Source of the DNA: Thereva unica
Lineage: Eukaryota; Arthropoda; Insecta; Diptera; Therevidae
Reading direction: 5' to 3'
DNA length: 64,000 nucleotides
Assembly: GCA_949987705.1 (NCBI GenBank)
Contig: OX465282.1
Location: 64,105,922 to 64,169,921, forward strand
Made by a program: the position numbers and the translations under genes. The notes under the pieces are model-generated. The model saw nothing but the letters and a program-made list of their open reading frames with translations, had not been told where the DNA came from and did not search any database. Shown piece after piece: positions 34,618 to 47,165 of this stretch. Each line of letters starts with the position of its first letter. The first letter of the stretch is position 1.

Positions 34618-35515
34618 TGAGTCAGTTTTTTTCACTAAAATTTCCACTTCAACCACCTTTTTCTCCAAAAAATACGTAATTAACCAATATTTTTTTTTAC
34701 AAAATTGGAAAGCTTGGACAATTTCCTATAAATAATGTATTATGCTACGACCTTTACTGTTGAAGTTATTAGCAATTTTAATGTTGAAATTTGCTCTATT
34801 TCGTCCTTTTTTCACATAAGTTTTGTCGAAAAGCACCAAAAAGAAGCAGAACTATAGAGGTTGCTAGAGCTTGCTCACTCAAGCTCACAAGTAGAGCTGC
34901 GTGGAAGGGGTCCATTGTACTAAGGTAGAACCTTTGCTGCTGCTCTGAAAGGGTCAACTAAGTATTGTCCGGCTCTGACAAAAACGGACCTTTATCGGAA
35001 CTTTAAATTTTTATGACCGTTCTGGACGGCGCATCGCAGTTTGCTGAAGTACAAGCTTGTTCGGGCGTCAACTTTGTGTAGTTTTTAAAAAAGGCGTTTT
35101 CCCAGAAATATACCTACAAATGACTGTACGATGTGAAATACCATTTGTTCATAAACTCCAAACAGTTTTCATTTTCGCTTTTGCGAACTAGCGCTCAATG
35201 TCGCCTGATATTACCACTATCATAATATCCTTTGATAACACAATTGAGAGCAATTTGGACGACAACGACGGAGTAACTTACCTCTATTGCATAATTTGTG
35301 CCACGACATTAATAGGCATTTTGGATGTCTTGTCATGTCTTCCTCGAATTTTGCAAAAAATGACTGATCAATGGGATAAACGTTAGGTTAGGCTAGGTTA
35401 GATATGGCTGAACATTGGTTTAAGCTCATACACTTAGGTCAGAAGGATAGGCCCATTGTGATGCCATAATGATCCCACTTTAAACCTGATGTTAAAGTTG
35501 TCATAGGTATGGGTC
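34618..35515. other. No gene recognised
   Basis: No coding motifs. A short TTAGG-rich run (GTTAGGTTAGGCTAGGTTAG) is at 35382-35401. Confidence 0.4.
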
Positions 35516-35623
35516 TGTGAACGCCCCCTTAAAGTAAACTGTCATGCGGTCTGTCATCTTTACTCAATATACAAGCTGTCCAATAAAGTAATCTTGGTTA
35601 AACCTAAACATCTTTTATTTACA
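35516..35623 (+). repeat. Candidate 5' LTR and primer-binding site of Gypsy-O
   Basis: The stretch starts TGTGAACGCCCCCTTAAAG, ends TTTATTTACA, holds an AATAAA at 35582-35587, and is followed at once by TGGTGCCGAAACCC, a typical primer-binding site. At 108 bp it would be a very short LTR. No second copy is in the window, so the left border is uncertain. Confidence 0.5.
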
Positions 35624-35812
35624 TGGTGCCGAAACCCTAAAATCGGGAAGAAAACTTATAATATATTCGGAAAATATAAAAAGTTTCCGAAAAATAATTA
35701 AAGAACAATCGATGCAAGAAAATCCAGTTTGAACCAATCTCAACATACAAAGTGAAAAAATTGTCAAGAACGAATTTCAACAACTTGAACAATTTCAAGG
35801 AAAAAAGGTAGA

Positions 35813-36752
35813 ATGAGTGGAAGCATAGCAAAACCACCAAAACCATTAATGGATGAGCACGGAAAAGATATGGCAAAAGAATGGAAGTTGTGGAAGCAGA
35901 GATATGAATATTTCGAAATTGCGTCAGAAATACGATCCAAGCCTCCAAATATGCAAGTGACCATATTTATGAGTGCGATAGGACAGCAATCAATTGAAAT
36001 TTACAACTCATTGCAACAATCCCTTCCACAAAATGAAACGAACAAACAACGGTCGATCAAATAAAGGAACAATTTGACAAATACTTTGTCCCAGTGGTAA
36101 ATACTACGTTTGAACGATATAAGTTTCACCAAATTAAATAACAAAATGGGGAAACCATTGACGAATTAGTTAGCAAACTGCAGCACCATTCCCAGTCTTG
36201 TTCCTACGAACAACTCAAAGATAGCATAATAAGAAATCAACTTATTATTGGAGTAAGAAGTGACGAGTTGCGTACGAGACTCTTAGCGCAAGACACTTCT
36301 TTAACAAAAGCTATCCAAATATGCCAATCATATGAAGCTGCTCAAAAACACGCAGCAGAAATAAAAGATGAAACTAAACAAGTCGATTTAGTAAAATTTT
36401 CAAAAGCAAAAATAATATCAAACTGCAATTTTTGTGGAGCTACACATGCTCTAAGAAATTGCCCAGCTTATCATCACCAGTGTAATATATGTCAACAACA
36501 AGGGCATATTGAAAATAAATGCAGAAATAATCAACAAAGTGTGGTCAACAATCAACAAACCAACAGAGACTACAATCAACAAAACAGAAAATACAATCAA
36601 TATAATAAGGGAAGTAAAAATCTTAACAGATTCAGCAATCAACAAACAAATAGATTTACCAAAAGTGCTAAAAATAGACAGCACCAAATTTCCGCAATCA
36701 ACATTGAAGATTGCCCATCAACATCATCAGAGTCAATCACAGCTGATGTATG
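35813..36752 (+). pseudogene. Gypsy-O gag
   Basis: The first frame, 35813-36064, starts MSGSIAKPPKPLMDEHGK and has the WKLWKQRYEYFEIASEI helix typical of gypsy gag. The frame is lost near 36053, and an in-frame TAA is seen near 36139 in the continuing frame. From 36268 the translation resumes with MRTRLLAQDTSLTKAIQICQ and two zinc knuckles: CNFCGATHALRNC (C-X2-C-X4-H-X4-C) and CNICQQQGHIENKC. An Asn/Gln-rich C-terminus follows and ends at a TGA (36751) created or exposed at the border of the 36753-38251 insert. Confidence 0.8.
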
Positions 36753-38251
36753 ATGACTAGTTTCAACCCGGGTTCAACCCAGTCATAAACGGATGTCGAA
36801 ACTGGGTCCACTCAACCCAATTCAGCTCTCCTACCTGGATCGAGTTGATATTTCGCTTCATATACTGAGTTTCCATGAGAGTTCAACCAGAGTTGCACCC
36901 GAGTTGAACTCCATGGAAACAGTCGCAGTCAAGAGTTTTCGTTAAAGATTTTCAACTCTGCTCAACTCAACGAAAATAGGTAGATTGAACAGAGTTCACG
37001 CACACAACTACAAACGGGATTGTCAAATGTTAAAAAAGTCAAAATGTCGCGCCTGTTTATAACATTTCTGTTATACAACGAACACAATTTGGTGGCGCTG
37101 ACAGAAAATCAGACCGATCACCGATCAGTCTGTGGGGAACTTCCAACAAGTCAAGTCGGTACAGATTGAGTATTTCACGGAGCCTTTTGTTTTGTAGAAA
37201 ATTAGTTGCTCTTAGCCGGAAAGCAGGCACATGGAAGGCAATGTTTTTAAGTTTTCTATGCGTCTGCTTGGTTAAAACTATGTTACATAATCAGTAGTTA
37301 ATGGTTATTTCTTTGATTATAAAGTTGCGACTCGGCCTCGAATTGTGTGTGGCGGTGTGTTAGTGTCCTACTTCGCGCTTGTGTATGAACTCGCTTTTCG
37401 GCCAGACTCCCCCGAAGGGCTAAAGGCTGTGAGGCCGCCGTCGGTTGCCGAAGTGTGCGTGAGAGAAGCCGCCGGGTCCATTCGATGTTCCATCTCAACA
37501 CTCAGCCGTGTGGGTACGAAGCTTACGCCGGTTCCCCAGTAGGTGTGTGGGCAAGTTTTCGTGGTTCCGCTGCTGTGTTGAGCAGGAGCTGCCGAGTAGC
37601 TATAGACGTTAGATAAAAATCCTTACTTAGCCTTTTTTTCTAATTCATGGCTCATGGGGTGCTTTCTTTCTGTCATTACAGGTTCCAGGTTGCCAGGGAG
37701 CGAATGTTGAAGATTTCAATAAATTACTTATTTAGGCTGTGTGCGAAACCGGCTAATTCCTTGCTAAACTTCCAGATTTTTTGGAAGCTTCCCAGTCTAA
37801 TTCCAGTACTGTGCGAAACTATTGAAAATAGCTTGCTACAATTTTACCGGTTGACAAGTACTTGACGTTAATTGTAAAAGTAGCATTTGAATTATTATTT
37901 TAATAATGGACACGGAATTAGAAGCCAATGATGAAAATATGGCAGTAATATTTTTTGCGAATTTGTTGTCCATGTACGGCAAAATGTTAGCGGAAAAAAG
38001 AAGAAGAAGAATTAGCAAGCTCGAAAATTTACTAAATGAAAACGTACTAGAATTAGCAAGGAATTACCCGGTTTCGCACACAGCCTTAATGTCTATTTGA
38101 TTTTTTTTATTCCTTTTATTTATCCTTTTTATATTTTGTGATTTCAGTTCAACTCAAAATTAACTCAATTCGACATCATATACGGTGGTTGAAATTCCAA
38201 CTCAACCTCGACTCAACTTTTCAACCTAGTCATAAACGGGGTAATATATAG
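36753..38251. mobile_element. 1.5-kb insert in Gypsy-O with 8-bp duplication
   Basis: GATGTATG is present on both sides (36745-36752 and 38252-38259), an 8-bp duplication as made by hAT or P elements. An ATGACTAG motif starts the left end, and its inverted copy lies 18 bp inside the right end, so the termini are imperfect. AACC(C/T)AGTCATAAACGG occurs directly near both ends. The left arm has a strong hairpin (GTTTCCATG...CATGGAAAC, 36869-36919). It holds the Harbinger MITE 37735-38085 and a GC-rich block of unknown origin (37080-37640). Confidence 0.6.
37735..38085. mobile_element. Harbinger MITE (TTA duplication) with remnant of a transposase first exon
   Basis: The left end is GGCTGTGTGCGAAACCGGCT and the inverted right end GGCTGTGTGCGAAACCGGGT, continuing AATTCCTTGCTAA. 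TTA is duplicated (37732-37734 and 38086-38088). A frame from 37906 starts MDTELEANDENMAVIFFANL and has an EKRRRRISKLENLL stretch, like the first exon of Harbinger transposases; it runs into the right inverted repeat. This looks like an internally deleted derivative of a full element. Confidence 0.8.
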
Positions 38252-38259
38252 GATGTATG

Positions 38260-39658
38260 GACGGTAGCGATAAGCAGGATTGTTGGAAGGAAAAAATTGA
38301 CATGGGTGGTCAAGCAACCATGGTCAAACTCGACACTGGTGCGCAGTGTAATGTGATATCTAGCCATATATTTGCTAAAACAAACGCAAAGATGAGGGTA
38401 AGTTATGTGAAAAAGTTTATATCTTTCCCATGCAGGATTGCCGGAAAAAAATTCAATATAGTCTTTAAAATTGTCAATGTAAATATACAATCGGTCCTAG
38501 GCGCAAATACATGCGAAAAAACGGGCCTAATAGTAAGAATTAGAACAATAAACAGCGACATTTACACCGGACTAGGCAAGCTGAAGAATTTTAAATATGA
38601 TATAGACTAATCCCAAACCCAATGTTTGAGATCTGCCCTGCCAGAAGAATACCCATCAATATGAAGAAAGAGGTCAAGCATGAGCTCGATAAAATGGTCA
38701 AAATGGACGTTATCGAACCTATCAACGAGGCAACAGTTTCGGTTTCACCGATGGTAATAGTAAAGAAAAATGATAAAATCCGGATTTGCATAGATCCAAC
38801 ATACGTCAACAAAAATATAATGCGACGACATCACCCCATGAACACGATAGAAGAAATAGTTGCGGATCTTAATGGATTGCAAGTCTTCACACTGCTAGAT
38901 TGTACAAGGGGTTTTTGGCAGATAGAGGTCACCGAACGCACCAAAAAGATACTCACTTTCGCCACTCCTTGGAGAAGGTATTGTTGCAAGTGGCTGCCGT
39001 TTGGGATCTCTTCAGCACCCGAGGTGTTCCAGCAAATTATGCAATCATTATTTGACAACCACCCAAACATAGCGATTGCCCTCGATGACATGATTCACGC
39101 ACAAACGTTACCCGAGCTACGCAAAATTACTGAATATGCAATAAAGGTTTTAAAAAAGAGCGGATTAAAGCCAAATAAAGAAAAGTGGCAATTCGAAAAA
39201 ACTTCAATCAGGGTTTTAGGGCACATCCTAAGCGGGCAAGGACTAAGAGCACATCCTGAGAAAATCTCAGCAATTCGCCGGTTGAGTGAACCTTCGAACA
39301 AGCAACAACTGCAGCGTATACTGGGAAAATTCACGTTATTTAAGTAAATTTATAAAGAATTACCCGGATATTACCGAACCACTGAGAATTTTGCTAGAAA
39401 AGGCAACACCTTGGCAATGGGACTTTGAACAAAAAGACGCATTCTCAAGGTTGAAGAAAATTATCAGCGAACCTCCAGTACTGGCAATTTATGTATAACG
39501 TATACAAAGACGTAAAATTAAAAGTAGACGCAAGCAGCAAAGCGTTAGGGGCAGCATTACTGCAAGGTGATAGGCCAATCGCCTATACATCAAAATCATT
39601 AACCCAATGTCAACAATATTATTCACAGTTGGAGAAAGAAGCTTTAGCAATAAAGTTC
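38260..39658 (+). pseudogene. Gypsy-O pol: protease, reverse transcriptase, start of RNase H
   Basis: Protease: MVKLDTGAQCNVIS with the Asp-Thr-Gly active site (about 38320-38361), ending at a TAG (38608). Reverse transcriptase in the next frame (38622-39347): RIPINMKKEVKHELDKMVKM, VIVKKNDKIRICIDPTYVNK, LLDCTRGFWQIEV, LPFGISSAPEVFQQIM and a catalytic box ALDDMI, where the usual Y/F-x-D-D has Ala first. A frame break follows near 39340. RNase H starts with VKLKVDASSKALGAALLQGD and LEKEALAIKFC, and is cut at 39658 by the 10.2-kb LTR element. Its remainder is at 49906. Confidence 0.88.
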
Positions 39659-42176
39659 TGTAACGGTCGGCTGTAAAACCAATGCCGGGAAGGAAAAGAA
39701 AAATCCTCCATTTTAATCTTCGGTCATATTCGCCTCAACGGCATTATAAATTAACCGGTCGAATAAACCCTTTTCAACCCTTCACCTTCGTACATTTCCC
39801 ATTTCATCGCATCTAATTTTTATTTATCACCTAGACAAATCTTCTCGCATCCAAACAATATTTTCGGAACTTTTTATTTTTGCCTAAATTGCGCACGTCT
39901 AGGAATTCGCCCGTGGTTAAATCCCCACTCACACATAGATATTAGCCCAGAAAATTCTATCGGGTAGCAGCGCAGCCAATCCAAACCTTTTGCGCAAGAA
40001 TTAATCGCCTGACGCCGAGGCACACATGGAAATAATGTAGGTAGCCTGTATCATGGACAGGGATACATAGACAAATGCCAAGAATGCAAGCGCTTCCTCT
40101 GTCGCTATCATCACCCAAAAAAACCACGCTTCGCCTGATACGGAAACGAATCCAATGGGAGAGGGGGTCTCGAAAAAAAATAGCGAAGATTCTGGAGAGT
40201 AAAGCGAGTGGTAGGCGGCAGAAAGCCGACGACTGTGCGTGAATAAGGTCTCTTCTTTAGTTTTGTCTCCAGAGTGAAAGTCAAGAACATAAGTTTTTTT
40301 AGTGGCGTGAGGACCGCGTCTTTATTTCAAAAAAAAAAATAAAAAGGAAAAGAAAAAGATTATTATTATTAGAAAGCATCGGCTGATATTGCTCCTCCTT
40401 GAGTGCAGTTTTCTGTGCGGGCTGATTAATTAGGAAAAAAATCGAAAATTTTGTGAAATGTAGTGATTGCCTAGGGTGGTAACTCCAACATCCACGTGGA
40501 CCGGTAGACCAGGAGTTTATGGTTCATCAAGAAAAGAAAAATAGAAGAAAAAAGGTAACCCATTTCTAGTAACTAATATATCCCGCGAACAGCCATCCGT
40601 TGAATGATGAATCAGGAAATTATACACGTTTTTTCGTGAGAACCGTGGAATTTGAGCAACTAGCTGTATTTCGATTTTCCGACTTAAAAATTAACGGCGC
40701 TAGTGCAATTATTAAGCCAAACAAGTGAACGTTTTTTTTCTCCTGCATGGAACGGTTGAAGGAACAATAATTGATCAAAGAATAAAGAAAAAAAAAGAAA
40801 AAAAGAAGTTCTTAAACTTTTGCTATTGTTAAACTTCTCTCATGTTATACTATATGATTAGGTAATAACTGGAAAAAAATTTACACCCAGAAAAGAACCA
40901 TTTTTATAAAAACAAGCAGTTGTTATATGTAATCATGCATGTTAAATGAAACTCAATGAATTAGTTATATTGTTTTTCTTAAGTTTATTATGGAATTTTC
41001 TTTATGTTGTACTTAAATATGTATATATTGTTGTTGATTTTCTTTACTTTTTGAAACAGAAAGGAAAAATTTTATTTGTTGTTCATTAGCAATAGAAGAA
41101 AAAAAGAAAAAATGTAAATGAGTGATCAAGTCGATGAAACAACGGTGGCCACCCTGAAAAAGAATAAAAATTAAAACTATTATAACATAAAATAAAAGGA
41201 AAGGAATTGAAAAAAAAGGATAATGTAAGTAGTACTAAGATTTAGTTATAAGCCATTCTAATTTTTATATAAAAAAAACCAAAAAAAAGTAATAATAAAA
41301 GAAAAGAAAATTTGATCAAGAGAAAAGAAATAGTAATAACCTTAAATAAATAACAATAACTTAATAAACCTACACCCGGGATCCGAAAAGAAGATAAACT
41401 TTGAAATTGAACCCCCGAGTTTTAACATTTAGTTAATACCCATGGATCCCTTAGTATCAGTGAATTTTATTTCCTTCCCCCGTCTAGAATGTATTTAAGT
41501 TTAATTTATGCGACAGATATTATACCAATTCCAAATTAACTCACTTAATTCTTTTATTTCATCACGTTGGAAAACCTTTTTGAAAGAAAAAGAAAATAAA
41601 AAAAAATAAGAAAATTTTTAATTCTTGATGGGCCATCAACTACAGCTGGTCATGTAAAGGTAAGGATAGGTGGAGCGGGGCATGGATGTCAGTGTGGAGG
41701 CTGAGAGTCTCTCTCTTAATAGTAAGTACTTTTATGGGTTAAATTCTTTTTAAGGGCTTTCAGCAACGACCGCGGCACCCGCATGCCTGTATTACAATAA
41801 CCCCCGTCCCTCTCTCGATGGCCCAGGACTGGTCTCCTATCGCTTTTTTTTGCTTTTTTCTCATGTAAGTGGCACGAATTTGTTTAGGTTGTTATAACTG
41901 TCACCTTTCAGGTCTCCCTACGCGACGAACCCCCCCCATCCGGCGAGCTGGCAAGTGCATCGCTAGTCGTGACCACTATGAGTGTAGAGGAGACACTTAA
42001 GATTTTTTTTTCTGCGATACTCTTCCTATCGAACCATCCGTCAGCCACCCTCATTCGTCAAGAATATCCCCATCCCACATTTTTTTGTGATTTGTCTTAT
42101 ATGGCCCGGAGTGGCAAAATCCCCAGTTCTTCGTGCTATACGAGCACATAATATTCCTCGACAGTTAAATATTACA
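39659..42176 (+). repeat. 5' LTR (2518 bp) of the 10.2-kb element
   Basis: It is nearly identical to the 3' LTR. Differences I noticed are T/C at about 39899, T/C at about 39927, a 3-nt length difference (CCCCC run near 41410) and one A in an A-run near 41600. It has long A/G-rich stretches (40320-41330) and no recognisable gene. Confidence 0.93.
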
Positions 42177-42179
42177 AAA

Positions 42180-42190
42180 TGGCGCCCAAC
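42180..42190 (+). promoter_or_regulatory. tRNA-Lys primer-binding site
   Basis: TGGCGCCCAAC, three bases after the LTR, is complementary to the 3' end of tRNA-Lys(CUU), ...GTTGGGCGCCA. It primes minus-strand synthesis. Confidence 0.85.
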
Positions 42191-43534
42191 GAAGGCTAGT
42201 TCCTTCTAGTCTATGTTCTTAACTCGGCTGTCTGTTCGTCACTTGGTGACTTTAACTTTTATCGGCAACTTTGCTTTTCTTTTTCCTTTTTGGAAGGTTT
42301 CTCCCTCCGAGTTATGCTATGTCTTATTCAATATTCTCCAATGTAAGACCGATCTTTAGTCTTTTTGTGGCATCGGCCATCGAGAGAGACCGGTAATGGG
42401 CTTCCTTCACTATTTATCTCCACTCTCTGTCCAAGTCCATCCGGTTATATGAATACGGGTTTTGGTACCTGCCGCGGTATCATCTCCCTTACAGCTTATG
42501 TCTTTTTGTATTAGCCTTAACGGTCTATCAACTTTTTGGTATTTTTATTGAACGTTTATGGTTCAAATATCTTTTCTTTCTGCGGCAGCTTCCAATTCAT
42601 TTACTTTGCTCTTTCATGTGAGTTTGTCTGGTCCTAGTACCAAGCGCCTTCGCTTGCTAGTGCGACAACTCTAGTGAGTCAATCACTGTGGTCCTTCTGC
42701 TGTCTGGCTTCATGTGGCTTATGTTCACGTGGCTTGCGCGGGGGATCAACATCTGGTTGACTCTTCCATGGATGAAGCAAAACCGCTCAGTTTTGACCTT
42801 TTTCCTATTTAATATGGCCAAGTGGGTGGATAGATCACTGTCTTACAATGATCCTGGTAACAGGCTAATTGCCTGCCAGCGCGGTAGGCCAGTGGTCCCT
42901 CTGCTAACGCGGTCCCGTATGTATCCTCTGGTTGAACAGCCTTCCGGAATTTCAGTCGTGTCGTCGTCGGTACTGATCCGTCGTGGCTGACAACCTAGGA
43001 TAATTTTCACCAATGGAAGCTTCTTCTTCTCTTCAAATTCTCTTCTCTGCGTCATAGTCATGCGGTCTGCTGCGGGCGGGGCTGAATCCTGTAAAGTAGG
43101 GTTGACCGGGGTAGATGAAGTATACCACTCTCTTCGGTCAATTCACATTCTGGTAAGTGCTACAATGTTGTTGAGTGTGCATCCTCTCCACTGGGAGCCG
43201 TGCCCAGGTCCCACCTAATTAATTAGTTTATCGCGTTAATAATAAATACTTACGGTTTCGTTTATGAATAATAATATTAAGTCTCGCGTAATTTCAGGCG
43301 GTTGTTAGTTATATTCAATTGAATAAATTATCTTCAACGTCTTTCATGTCCAGCGTTTATCAAAAAAAAAATAAAAAATTTTTTTTTATTATTACTTCGC
43401 GTAACTTTGAACGTTATTTATTAAAACTCATTTGCATCTGTTGCGTTAACATTATATATTCGGTATAGTTTATAAATAAGGGGGCACGTCTCCTTCGTGA
43501 ATTTTTTTCGTTTAATAGTAAATTCGTTTATCAC
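42191..43534. other. Leader of the 10.2-kb element
   Basis: No conserved coding. A motif GTGGCTTATGTTCACGTGGCT (42714-42734) recurs in altered form as GTGGCTGATGTTCACTTGGC at 46068-46087, so part of the leader is related to the sequence after the protease gene. Confidence 0.5.
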
Positions 43535-44708
43535 TTGTTGACAACGATAGTTATGTCGGATTCCGAACATCCAGATGTTTCTGAAGCCCCTGGGGGTGAC
43601 GATAGTCCATCCTTCCACGGGTTTAGAGATAGCCAAATCGAATCAGACAATCAATTGACGGAACGACAGCGAATCGAGCTAATGATTGCTAAGCTGAAAG
43701 ACCAACTGGCTGCTATGCCGACCGGTCCTACTGCAGCGCCCGCTCCCGTTCCAATTAAAGTAGATCCGACCAGCTCAACCATAGAGCCCAATCCCCTATA
43801 CAGTCAAATTAAAACTCCTGACTTGCGATTCATTGCCCGACCCGTTAAGTCTCAGCAGGCTACACGCCACCCTTCTGTTGTGTTATCTTGGAACATCACG
43901 TTCTCAGGACAATCTAGTGGACTTACAGCGGAACAATTTGTGTTCTGACTGGAAAGCAAGGCTAAAGATGCATCCGTATCTGATCAAGAGCTTTGTGCAA
44001 ACGTGTCATCCTTACTTAAGGATAGGGCAGCTACCTGGTATTGGAACCAATTTCGTCGGGAATTTCCAAATCCCGAATGGTCCGATTTTCGCAGGAACTT
44101 CCAAGCCCATTTTAAGTCCCATGATTCAGATCTTTACACCATCAAGTCCATGGTGGAATTAAAGCAACTTCAAGACTCCTTCGATGAGTACCTTGACAAG
44201 ATGATTGCCTTGCACAACAAAATGGAGAATCCGATTTCGGAATCTCAGTTGACAGGTATATTGGTCGAAAACCTCAATTACGCTACGGGCAGTCCGTTAG
44301 TGGGTCGTCAGTTTAGAAAAGGAATTAAGAGAGCAATGCCTTAAAGTTGAACGCTGGCATTTAAATAAGAAAATGGAACGAAGGACTAACTTAAGAGTCC
44401 ATGAACTCGAAACTGATTTCGCGGTAGATTCCGCTTCCGAGTCTTTAGATCCATACTTCCATGAAATAGAAGCTCTTCAAGGTCATAACCCTGACCTTAA
44501 TCGAAGACAACTTAAGTGTTGGAATTGCCAACAAACTGGTCATCCGTTCTACGACTGTCCCTCTGAAACTCGAAATGTCTTCTGTTATCGCTGTGGAAAT
44601 CCCGGAGTAGTGTCACCGAAGTGTCATTGCCAGGGAAACCGGCAGATGGGCGCGAGGCCGCGTGGGAACCCGCGCCCATCGCAGCCTCCCCAACCACATC
44701 CACTTTAA
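43535..44708 (+). pseudogene. gag of the 10.2-kb element (frame-broken)
   Basis: The first frame, 43535-43948, has a Pro/Ala-rich N-terminus and the capsid start. A stop at 43946 is followed in another frame (44003-44344) by the capsid core AATWYWNQFRREFPNPEW and DSFDEYLDKMIALHNKM. A third frame (44373-44708) has the nucleocapsid: zinc knuckle CWNCQQTGHPFYDC (C-X2-C-X4-H-X4-C) and a second knuckle CYRCGNPGVVSPKC that lacks the histidine. At least two frame changes break the gene, so Gag would not be made whole from this copy despite the nearly identical LTRs. Confidence 0.82.
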
Positions 44709-45505
44709 ACGAGCCTGTGTGGGACTTTCCCCCCGACATGTCGTCACCTACCCCTGCTATGTCCCACTTCCAGTCCTATTGTGAGGATCCCCCAATATTT
44801 CCTTCGGAAGAATCCAGAACTTCCTTTATGGCCAGATGGAACAAGTATCAAGCGGTTCGTCAGCGAATCTTTGTGGGTCCCCACCAAGAGCCTTCCTTTA
44901 GTAGAATTCCAAACATTCGGCAGTTAGCCAGTGAGAAACGTCAGCTTTCACGCTTAGCCGTTTCTGCTATTATTGATGACCATTCTGATGAAAGGCCTTA
45001 TGCAGGCATAACCCTTAGTGATGTAGCCATGACCGGGTTACTAGACAGCGGCGCCTCTATAACCTGCCTGGGAAGGGGTGTCGAGTCATTTCTAGAAGAT
45101 CATCCTGAGTGTAAACTACAGTCATTAGTCGCTTCCTTACAAACTGCCGATGGTACTTCCCAACGAGTTTTAGAATATATCAAAGCTCCCGTTTCCTTTG
45201 CAGGACGAGCTCATTTGATGACCATATTCGCTGTACCCAGTTTAAGTCAGAGGCTATACCTCGGGTATGACTTCTGGAAGTTATTCGGCATCGTTCCCCA
45301 GATAGTTGGCGAGCTGAACGCTCCGGCCGTATTGTCTATGACTCATGATTTGTCTAATGTTCAATTACCTCAGTTAGAACGAGTCAAGGCCACCTTTCCC
45401 TCCTTTGATGTCTTGGGTTTGGGAAAAACCCATTTGGAGGAACATATAATTGATGTTGGTGATTCAGTCCCCATCAAACAAAGACATTATCCCGTGTCGC
45501 CCTAA
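44621..45505 (+). CDS. Protease region of the 10.2-kb element (pol truncated)
   Basis: This 294-codon frame overlaps the end of gag. The Asp-Ser-Gly active site is at residues 142-144 (GLLDSGASITCLG), followed by the second aspartyl-protease landmark LYLGYDFWKLFGI. The frame continues into LEEHIIDVGDSVPIKQRHY, which in complete gypsy elements leads straight into reverse transcriptase. Here it stops at TAA (45503-45505), and nothing resembling reverse transcriptase follows. The element therefore lost pol by a deletion and could move only with enzymes supplied in trans. Confidence 0.85.
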   Translation: MSLPGKPADGREAAWEPAPIAASPTTSTLNEPVWDFPPDMSSPTPAMSHFQSYCEDPPIFPSEESRTSFMARWNKYQAVRQRIFVGPHQEPSFSRIPNIRQLASEKRQLSRLAVSAIIDDHSDERPYAGITLSDVAMTGLLDSGASITCLGRGVESFLEDHPECKLQSLVASLQTADGTSQRVLEYIKAPVSFAGRAHLMTIFAVPSLSQRLYLGYDFWKLFGIVPQIVGELNAPAVLSMTHDLSNVQLPQLERVKATFPSFDVLGLGKTHLEEHIIDVGDSVPIKQRHYPVSP

Positions 45506-47165
45506 TAAGGCATCACGCCGGCTTCACCGGTCAACTGATAGGGTGCCATTAAGCCGCTTAGTTTCTCCCCGCGGTGGCACACCTCTTTGTTTTTCCTTGG
45601 TTGTCTGGGGCCAAGGTTTGAGTCTGTATTTGATTTGGAGCTGCCAGACCAGTTCCCTGAGGCACGGTCCCCTCATTCTTTTGTCCCGGGGTCAGAGAAG
45701 ACTTCCACAGGCGAAGGTGCTTGCTGCAGTACCTTAGGCCTCAACTACTTCCGTTTCTCTTTACTTTTTATATCGGTTCCTCTTAAACATTTCAACTTAT
45801 AGATCTTTTGCTAGCAGCAGCCTCTGATTTTGAATTGTTCCCGTCAGGCTAGCTCGCTGTCTGGCTAACAAGCGCAACGCTTGGCACTGCGCGAGTCAGT
45901 CCTGACCATGGAACCTCCTCCTTGTTTTTTTATTTTAGTATGGTCTGATGGACGCCTTGTCATTAAGTCTGCTCTCGTCCGGGTTCTCAGGCGTATATCG
46001 CCTGACCTTGCGACGGACTTGGTGACAAGGTCAAGTGTAGTGTGTTTTCGGTGGGGTCTGGTTGCAAGTGGCTGATGTTCACTTGGCCAGATCGTTGGTT
46101 GCCTGGTGGCATTTGTGTTTGTCCCTTAAGTTCCATCAGACCCCGTTTAGTCGTAGTCCTTCTGTCGTCTCACCTGCCTGGTCTTGGCAGTGTTGCTGAC
46201 CCGCAGTGGAGCGGCAGACCGGCTGCAAATACCTAACAGAGGCTATCTCCTACCTTTCATAACTTCTATTTTTACCGTATTACAAAAACTTCTCTTCCCC
46301 GGGGCGGACCATTCACATCTTTCGTTATAATAATATATTTTCATTGTGTCCTTGCTCAAAGCTTTTTTTCATTTAAACCTCTAACACGTTTTTAGTAGAC
46401 CAAATATACTGCCACCACACTAACTTCCTCTCCCTTACGGGGTTCTTCGATCAAACGATCCTCACCTATCACTCACTAGTCTCTTTACGAGAAAAGTCCA
46501 AGAAACCGTCGCGACAAGGCGTGACAACTTTCCTTCGTCAAACTCTTACGTGGGGTCATACCTCTTTATCTACAACGCTTTTTATTAAGGAATAAGTTCG
46601 CACGAAAATTGAAACAAGATTCTCATATCTTTTAATATCCCTCCGGCTCCAAATTTTTATATGTTGTATAAAGCATAAATCAAGGGAAATTTAACTATAA
46701 CACCTCTCACAAAAAAAGGACGAAACCTATATTTTCTCTTATTCTTTTGGTATGATATTGTTCAATTTTTTTTGCTGTGCCAAAATCCTTTTCAATTCTT
46801 TCTAAGTCCGTTTGGATGCTTTGCAGTTATAACCCATGCCAAAATCCATTAAGGATGTCACATTCTTATGTACCGGGCACTGCATTTCAACTCTCCCAAA
46901 TAAGGAATTATGGCCATTAGAGCAGAAAATAGTGTTTGCATTTGAAACGTTTTCGTTTTCCTTCAAAATTTTTATAATTAATACAAAAGATGTTGTTATT
47001 TTCTAATTCTGCAAACCGCTAAACGGGAAATGGTACTCCGTTCCTTTGTATTTTCCCTTACCTCGCCGGAGACCCAAACTCATCCTCAACGCAAAGCGTG
47101 ACCCGGATCACTTGCAATCTCGCTTTTTCTTCCATTCTTTTATTACCGCAGCCCATGCAACTCCA
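45506..47165. other. Non-coding remainder between protease and tRNA-like sequence
   Basis: Open frames here have no pol motifs. Short similarity to the leader is seen at about 46030-46100. No polypurine tract is obvious before the 3' LTR. Confidence 0.5.

Noticed and set aside
35382..35401. Telomere-type TTAGG repeat
   Set aside because: Only four imperfect units, internal to the chromosome; too short to call.
42688..42990. 100-codon plus-strand frame in the leader of the 10.2-kb element
   Set aside because: No homology to gag or env that I can see and no conserved motif; probably chance in a less AT-rich stretch.
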